This document shows, one piece after another, positions 59,443 to 64,000 of a DNA stretch of 64,000 nt. The stretch covers positions 1,426,001-1,490,000 of the forward strand of contig CAVPZC010000001.1 of the NCBI GenBank assembly GCA_963710175.1. The letters run 5' to 3'. Under the pieces are notes generated by a model that was not told the DNA's origin, did not search any database, and saw only the letters and a program-made list of their open reading frames with translations. Position numbers and translations under genes: made by a program. Source of the DNA: Phormidesmis sp963710175. GTDB taxonomy: Bacteria; Cyanobacteriota; Cyanobacteriia; Phormidesmidales; Phormidesmidaceae. The stretch's first letter is position 1, and each line of letters begins with the position of its first letter.

Positions 59443-61357
59443 GTTTGTTCGCAGAGGGCGGCACGTCGTTAGCTGGGTTTTCATCAAAGAAATTCAGCGG
59501 CTTCAGCATAAAGCCAATCGTTGCAACCGGCATCACCGGCCAGTCTTCAGCGCGGGGGGAGTGGCTGTGAGCAAAGGTATACCACACAACCACGTCCGTC
59601 TCTTCGACTGAGCGATTGTCTTGAGTCCAGTGGGGCAGGCCCGCACCGCCCGGATTTTGGTTGGGATAGTCACCTGCCGGATATTTTTCATCCGCGCTGT
59701 AGGGCGTCACCCAGAGATGTTTGGTCATGTAGGTTGCCCGCTTGGTAACGCTGGCGTAGGGGCGAGCCAGGGGCAAAGTGTTCTCTCCTGGCATCAGCTT
59801 ATAGGCAGTCGGGTAGCCCATCGCATTCGTTTTTGTTGGATTGACAATCTTCCAATAGCGGCCCTGCATCGGGTCAATCAGCCGCTGAGCGGTTTGCTCG
59901 GTGGGCAGCAGGGTAGATTTGGCGTAGAACGCATTGCCGTAAGGATTGTCATCACCTTCTTCAGGCACGATGTCTACTTCATAGACAGAATTTTGGGCTC
60001 CGTCAATGCACATATCCATCCGCACGTTGAAAATGTGTTGGTGAATGGGGGCACTGAGCTGCGGGGCTACTAGCGTGCCGTGCTTGGGGACTTCACCAGG
60101 CATGACGGCGGCAGTGCTGACAACGCCTGTGAGCTTCACCTCGTATTGAATGGTGCCGTCTTGATAGAAGTACCAGTAAAAGCCATACTCGTAGTTGCCG
60201 ACGGTAGCGATAAAAGAGATGACTAAGCGGCGCGATCGCCTCACTTCAGTTTGCTCGGTGCGCCAGTCCATATGCTTCCACAAGATGCCAAAGTCTTCTT
60301 CATGCAGACAAATAGCATTCTCAATCTGGACGACTTCGCCGCGAGAGTCGGTGATAAAGCCGTCAAAGTAGTAAATCTCTCCCAGGCAGTCGCAGCCCAG
60401 CGTCAAAGAGTTGGCTAACGAACCAATGCCGTATTCGCCCACATCAAAGGCATTTTTACGGTAGTGATGCGCCTGCGGATCGCCGTAGGGCACAGTCATC
60501 TCTGCCAGCGAAGCCCGGTAGAAAATGGGCCGCTCTTCTCCCTGGTCGGTATAGGTAACGTTGTGAAGCACTAGCCCTTCACGCGGGTTAAAGCCAATGC
60601 GAATCTTCCACTTTTGCCAGAAAATCTCGTGGTCTTTGACCTCAAAGCTCGGGCCTTCTGGCTGGACAATTTCTAACGGCTTGAGATCCTGTCGGTAGTT
60701 TTTCACATATTCAGGCGTGTAGTTACCGTCTTTAGGTGGCAGTGGCACCACGCCATAGTCTTCAACCCGAATCACCTCCATTTTATTCAGGTCTACTACT
60801 GGAATCACGCCCTCAATAGGCCGGGCATAGCCGTGGTCAGTGGGGTTCGCTCTTACCCAGCACAGCGCTCTAGAGAGCCGCACGCCCTCTTCCTCTTCAA
60901 TGCCGTAGTTTCCCGCCGACCAGGGGTCTACCATGACCAGATCAGGGTCGGTAATGCCGCGTTTGGCGATCGCTGCCTGAAACTCTGGATTTGCCTTGAC
61001 TGCTGCCTCACACTCGACAAATTCATCGAGCATAATCGGCGGCTGCACGTTGGGAATATACTCCCAAGATTTCACAGCGCCGTCGCTCAGGGAGACCACC
61101 GCTTCAAAGGTTTCTGCCGTCGCGTTGTCGAGCAAAACGATAAAGGCTTCTCTTTTTATGCGATCGCCCGGCTGAAAGCTCAGCACAGTTTCTTTAGCCG
61201 GTTCATTCAGCGTCACTGTCGCAAACCGCACGCTAGCCGTCAGCGACTTTTGCTCACGAACGATAGCAACTGCCGCTGAAATCTCTCCGGGCGTCAGTGG
61301 CTCTAAAGGATGACTGACGGTAACGGCTGATGTCGTTCTTTCTTTAGCAAGGGTCAT
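59426..61357 (-). CDS. Copper-containing primary amine oxidase
   Basis: This 643-residue enzyme has the full topaquinone amine oxidase set. The TPQ-forming Tyr389 is in GNYEYGFYW. The probable catalytic base is Asp305 in AFDVGEYGIG. Copper ligands are His439/His441 (PIHQHIFNV) and His599 in HSHSPRAEDWPVMP. It oxidises a primary amine to aldehyde, ammonium and hydrogen peroxide; the substrate is unknown. It has no clear signal peptide, so it is probably cytoplasmic. It overlaps the next gene slightly and follows the acyl-CoA-dehydrogenase-like gene by 52 bp in the same operon. Confidence 0.95.
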   Translation of the reverse strand: MTLAKERTTSAVTVSHPLEPLTPGEISAAVAIVREQKSLTASVRFATVTLNEPAKETVLSFQPGDRIKREAFIVLLDNATAETFEAVVSLSDGAVKSWEYIPNVQPPIMLDEFVECEAAVKANPEFQAAIAKRGITDPDLVMVDPWSAGNYGIEEEEGVRLSRALCWVRANPTDHGYARPIEGVIPVVDLNKMEVIRVEDYGVVPLPPKDGNYTPEYVKNYRQDLKPLEIVQPEGPSFEVKDHEIFWQKWKIRIGFNPREGLVLHNVTYTDQGEERPIFYRASLAEMTVPYGDPQAHHYRKNAFDVGEYGIGSLANSLTLGCDCLGEIYYFDGFITDSRGEVVQIENAICLHEEDFGILWKHMDWRTEQTEVRRSRRLVISFIATVGNYEYGFYWYFYQDGTIQYEVKLTGVVSTAAVMPGEVPKHGTLVAPQLSAPIHQHIFNVRMDMCIDGAQNSVYEVDIVPEEGDDNPYGNAFYAKSTLLPTEQTAQRLIDPMQGRYWKIVNPTKTNAMGYPTAYKLMPGENTLPLARPYASVTKRATYMTKHLWVTPYSADEKYPAGDYPNQNPGGAGLPHWTQDNRSVEETDVVVWYTFAHSHSPRAEDWPVMPVATIGFMLKPLNFFDENPANDVPPSANKHACCD

Positions 61358-61409
61358 ACATTCACCTGATATCTTTTAGCTTTCCTGCGAGAGAAATCGT
61401 CTATTCTTC

Positions 61410-62855
61410 CTACGCAGTGGTGCCAACCATGGCGGGCCGCTTCAGAGGAGCTTCAACGTCTTCCAATTCTTCTAGAAGGGTTTGGGCCAGGTGACGCTTG
61501 TCTTCAGCGCTCATTTTCTTCAGCTCATTGTGCAGCACTCGCTCATTGACAGACTGATTCCAATAGTCGAGGCTCTCAAACCCCAGTAGCGCTGACTTAC
61601 CGACAAACTGCCGCAAAATCTCGTTCGTCGGCCCCATCACCCAGCCCGCCTTGCCATCTCGCAAATATCGCTCCACCTCCATGTCTTTTTTGAAGCCGGA
61701 GCCGCCGCAGGCATGGAGCATTTTGTCGCAGACATGAGCCACATTTTTGGCCGCTGAAAACTTAATTTGCCAGTACCAGTGCAGGTTTGCCGAACGCGGC
61801 AAGGCGGCAACATCGGCGTGGATAGACCAGTCACAGCCGCTTGTAAGCTGATCCATGAGCTGACCCATGGAGAAGGTGTACATTCGGCAGGCGCTGGTAT
61901 CAATAATTGCCTCGCCAAAATAGTCTTGAATCGTAGGGTAGTCAGCTACTCGCATTCCTACGTCTACGTGCTTTTTGCGAGTAACGTGCTTTTTCGCGAT
62001 GTCAATAGCACCTAGCGAAATGCCATTCCAACAGGCGGAGGAACAGAGCAAAAAGAACGGATCAACAATCTCATCGTTAGAAGCAGTGCCGTCGCCCGAG
62101 GGGCCAACCATACGCTGCGCTGGAATCACAACGCCGTCTACCAGCAGTGTTCCCGATTGATTGCCTCGTAGCCCTAGCGCATCCCACTTGTGCGGTTCTG
62201 CTTGAACTTCGTCCTTGTATATTAAAAAACAGGAAAGATCGGAATAGTCGCCGTCAAAGTTGGGACTGGTCGTTTGCACGATGTACCAGTCGGCAAATCC
62301 GGCTGAGGTTGTCCAAGAGGCCCGCTTGAAAACTTGCCAGCCTTCGGTAGTCTCTTCGGCCCGAGAGGAGACCGGATACCAGAAGTGCGATCCGGTTTCG
62401 GGGTCAGAGTAGGATAGCGTCCCAATGGCAACGTCTTTGTCCAAGCGCTGCAACAGCGTTTGCAGTTCTGTATTGTTGTGGGCACGAAACAGGGCGGCAG
62501 CAACCGCGCCCAAGTGCATGGTGTAGCACATGGCCGTACTCGGACAGCCGTAGCGAGCAATGGTTTCAACGACCATAGCGGCGCAGATGTGATTTTCGCC
62601 CAGCCCGCCCCACTCTTCAGGCACCAGCAGGCCAAGTAAGCCGATAGAGGCGAGGGCTTCAAAGTTTTCGCGCGGGTAGATGAGGTTGCGATCAGAGGCG
62701 ATCGCATTCGGTCTTAGAACTTTGGCACACAGGTCAATCAGCTTGGCCTGTAGCTCTTTTTGCTGGGGGCTCAGCAGCCACTGCGGGTCAAAGTCTTCGC
62801 TCAGGCCACCAAAAAATTCACTGCTAATGCGGTCAGGGCTAGTTGTGGGGGTCAT
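61410..62855 (-). CDS. Acyl-CoA-dehydrogenase-fold flavoprotein without the usual catalytic Glu
   Basis: The product is 481 residues. It has the ACAD layout: an N-terminal helical domain, PEEWGGLGENHICAAMVVETIA, the middle beta domain SDPETGSHFWYPV ... ASWTTSAGFADW, and a C-terminal helical domain. In medium-chain-type enzymes the base is the Glu of Y-E-G-T. At the aligned place this protein reads M-G-P-T (Gly408-Pro409-Thr410 in AGWVMGPTNEILR). It is therefore more likely a flavin oxidase or monooxygenase-type member than a true acyl-CoA dehydrogenase. It sits between the oxygenase and the amine oxidase, consistent with a step in amine breakdown. Confidence 0.85.
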   Translation of the reverse strand: MTPTTSPDRISSEFFGGLSEDFDPQWLLSPQQKELQAKLIDLCAKVLRPNAIASDRNLIYPRENFEALASIGLLGLLVPEEWGGLGENHICAAMVVETIARYGCPSTAMCYTMHLGAVAAALFRAHNNTELQTLLQRLDKDVAIGTLSYSDPETGSHFWYPVSSRAEETTEGWQVFKRASWTTSAGFADWYIVQTTSPNFDGDYSDLSCFLIYKDEVQAEPHKWDALGLRGNQSGTLLVDGVVIPAQRMVGPSGDGTASNDEIVDPFFLLCSSACWNGISLGAIDIAKKHVTRKKHVDVGMRVADYPTIQDYFGEAIIDTSACRMYTFSMGQLMDQLTSGCDWSIHADVAALPRSANLHWYWQIKFSAAKNVAHVCDKMLHACGGSGFKKDMEVERYLRDGKAGWVMGPTNEILRQFVGKSALLGFESLDYWNQSVNERVLHNELKKMSAEDKRHLAQTLLEELEDVEAPLKRPAMVGTTA

Positions 62856-62884
62856 ATAAAGAGAGATGAGTAGCGTAAGAAAAG

Positions 62885-63784
62885 CTATACAGGCACTGCC
62901 GTCGGGCTCGCCAGCGGATCTGCGCAGTAGTCAGCCAGGTGAGGACTCCGGTAGCCGTCTTTTTGCCAGAGAACTGGGAAGAAGCTTTCGTCCATCTCAG
63001 TGCTGCCCAGCCGCTTGTAGCGTCCGTAAATGTAGCCTGCCTGATTGGTCGGGTGGAACTGCGCTGCCGAGGGAATCGTATGCAGGCCAATGCTATGGAA
63101 TGTGCCCTCGGTGCGAGTGGTCTTACAGAGGCCGTGCCAGGTGCGTCCGTGGTGAAAAGCGCAGCCGCCCGGTGGAACTTCCACCACAACCAGCTCTGGC
63201 TGCTCCACACCTGCATTTTCTGCCGCCTGAAGCATGGCCCAGCGATAGTCTTTAGTGGGCGCGTGAAATTCGCCGGCTGTATCGATCAGCGGCCATTTGT
63301 GAGAGCCTTTCACGTATACCAAAGTGCCGTCAGCGGCGGTGGCACTGTCGAGCGCGACCCAGCAGGTCATCATTTGCGCCGGGGACAGGTAGTCGATATA
63401 AGCGCCGTCCTGGTGCATGGCGATCGCTTTCGCCCCCGGCGGCTTCATCCACAGACTGTCCTGACCGATGCGCGCTCCGTCCCAACCGGCTAGCTGGGCA
63501 GTAAGCCGACCGATTTCGGCAGAGAGTACCAAACTGGCGATAGTGCGATCGCACTTCCAGGCATTGCACATCTCCCGCGTCACATCCGGCAGGCTCAGCC
63601 CGGGCCGCCAGTACCACTCGTCGGGATAAATTCCGGTCTCAAACTCACCGCAAAATAGCGGCTCCATCCGCTCTGCCAGTCGCTTGGCAAAATCAGGCGG
63701 CACAAAATTCTCGACGATCAAAAAACCGTCGGTTTGAAACTGTTGAAGCTGTGCTTGAGAAAGGCTGACGGGCTGATAGTTCAT
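62885..63784 (-). CDS. PhyH-family Fe(II)/2-oxoglutarate dioxygenase (paralogue 3, intact site)
   Basis: The product is about 299 residues from the ATG at 63784 (MNYQPVSLSQ). The frame is open to 63889 but would cover two palindromes. The facial triad is intact: His124-Gln-Asp126 (AMHQDGAYI) and His217 (TWHGLCK). Shared blocks with the 24277 and 25115 paralogues are FETGIYPDEWYWRPGL and MMTCWVAL. It is the first gene of the minus-strand amine-oxidation cluster and precedes the ACAD-like gene by 29 bp. It probably hydroxylates the pathway's starting compound. The substrate is unknown. Confidence 0.9.
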   Translation of the reverse strand: MNYQPVSLSQAQLQQFQTDGFLIVENFVPPDFAKRLAERMEPLFCGEFETGIYPDEWYWRPGLSLPDVTREMCNAWKCDRTIASLVLSAEIGRLTAQLAGWDGARIGQDSLWMKPPGAKAIAMHQDGAYIDYLSPAQMMTCWVALDSATAADGTLVYVKGSHKWPLIDTAGEFHAPTKDYRWAMLQAAENAGVEQPELVVVEVPPGGCAFHHGRTWHGLCKTTRTEGTFHSIGLHTIPSAAQFHPTNQAGYIYGRYKRLGSTEMDESFFPVLWQKDGYRSPHLADYCADPLASPTAVPV

Positions 63785-63811
63785 AAAAGACGGGCGGGCG
63801 ACTGTACTTTC

Positions 63812-63902
63812 TCTCACTTGCGTTGCTCTCTCTGAGGGCGACGCAAGTGAGAAATCTGCTATCCCCAGTTGACAAAAAAGAAGTGACAAACTCTACTTGT
63901 CA
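63812..63902. promoter_or_regulatory. Two inverted repeats upstream of the amine cluster
   Basis: A perfect 12-bp inverted repeat, TCTCACTTGCGT (63812-63823) with ACGCAAGTGAGA (63841-63852; 17-nt gap), and a second palindrome TGACAA-N7-TTGTCA (63884-63902) lie 28-118 bp upstream of the dioxygenase start. The second has the size of a dimeric repressor operator. The first could be an operator or a hairpin in the leader RNA. No terminator T-run follows it. Confidence 0.5.
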
Positions 63903-63969
63903 TAATAAGTTTTCTCTGAAGAGAAGATGTGTTCTCCGTTACCGTTCCAGAAAACGACAGGCAACCAGG

Positions 63970-64000
63970 ATGAAATCTGAAGAATTGTTAACTGCTCAGC
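63970..64000 (+). CDS. Possible start of a divergent gene, cut by window edge
   Basis: An ATG at 63970 opens a frame (MKSEELLTAQ) that runs to the window end, preceded by an AGG-containing weak ribosome-binding site. Only ten codons are visible, so function is unknown. If real, it is divergent from the amine cluster and could encode its regulator. That is speculation from position. Confidence 0.25.
   Translation, partial: MKSEELLTAQ

Overview
This window looks like a chromosomal segment of a cyanobacterium. The evidence is the many HIP1 octamers (GCGATCGC) inside genes, a light-dependent protochlorophyllide oxidoreductase, a cyanobacterial phosphoribulokinase-like protein, a Ser/Thr kinase with a CHASE2 sensor, and a subtype I-D CRISPR-Cas locus of the kind common in cyanobacteria. 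I recognised no rRNA or tRNA gene.

Region 1 (1-26,005) is mostly housekeeping and metabolic genes. In order it holds a STAND-type ATPase cut by the window edge, the CHASE2 kinase, an acetyltransferase, a nucleotidyltransferase relic, a threonine/serine dehydratase, PPC/DUF296 and DUF218 proteins, por, a methyltransferase, a cytochrome P450 and the stump of a bile-acid:sodium symporter. Then come an ATPase-nuclease protein, two tandem DUF697 GTPase-like proteins, a Uma2 protein, a family-39-like glycosyltransferase, a HAD protein, a carotenoid-desaturase-like flavoprotein and a phosphoribulokinase-like protein. The last three genes form a compact minus-strand operon: two phytanoyl-CoA-dioxygenase (PhyH) paralogues and a glutamine-amidotransferase-like protein. 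One PhyH and the amidotransferase lack their catalytic residues.

Region 2 (26,006-43,479) is a complete type I-D CRISPR-Cas island: leader and array A (25 repeats), a DUF433-nucleotidyltransferase/HEPN pair, a divergent WYL regulator, cas3, a second DUF433-nucleotidyltransferase/HEPN pair, cas10d, csc2, csc1, cas6, cas4, cas1, cas2, then leader and array B (20 repeats). The two arrays share a roughly 250-nt leader but have different repeat variants. The second toxin-antitoxin-like pair sits inside the cas operon, and its HEPN stop overlaps the cas10d start. As given, cas3 (three places), the cas10d C-terminus (two) and the csc2 N-terminus (one) are frameshifted, while processing and adaptation genes are intact. 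Either the interference module is decaying or the sequence has clustered errors.

Region 3 (43,480-55,314) carries a short secreted-peptide ORF, an envelope or polysaccharide gene group (fused GT2-membrane glycosyltransferase, DUF547, TIGR04282-type transferase, processive GT2), a very large TamB-like protein split by one frameshift, and a small membrane protein with a clear terminator.

Region 4 (55,351-64,000) runs on the minus strand. It appears to be a nitrogen-scavenging cluster: a PhyH oxygenase, an acyl-CoA-dehydrogenase-fold flavoprotein without the usual catalytic Glu, a copper/TPQ amine oxidase, a DUF1989-GcvT fusion and a small partner protein, followed by an ammonium transporter. 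A likely reading is oxidation of an (N-methylated) amine, with ammonium and one-carbon units released. The substrate is unknown.
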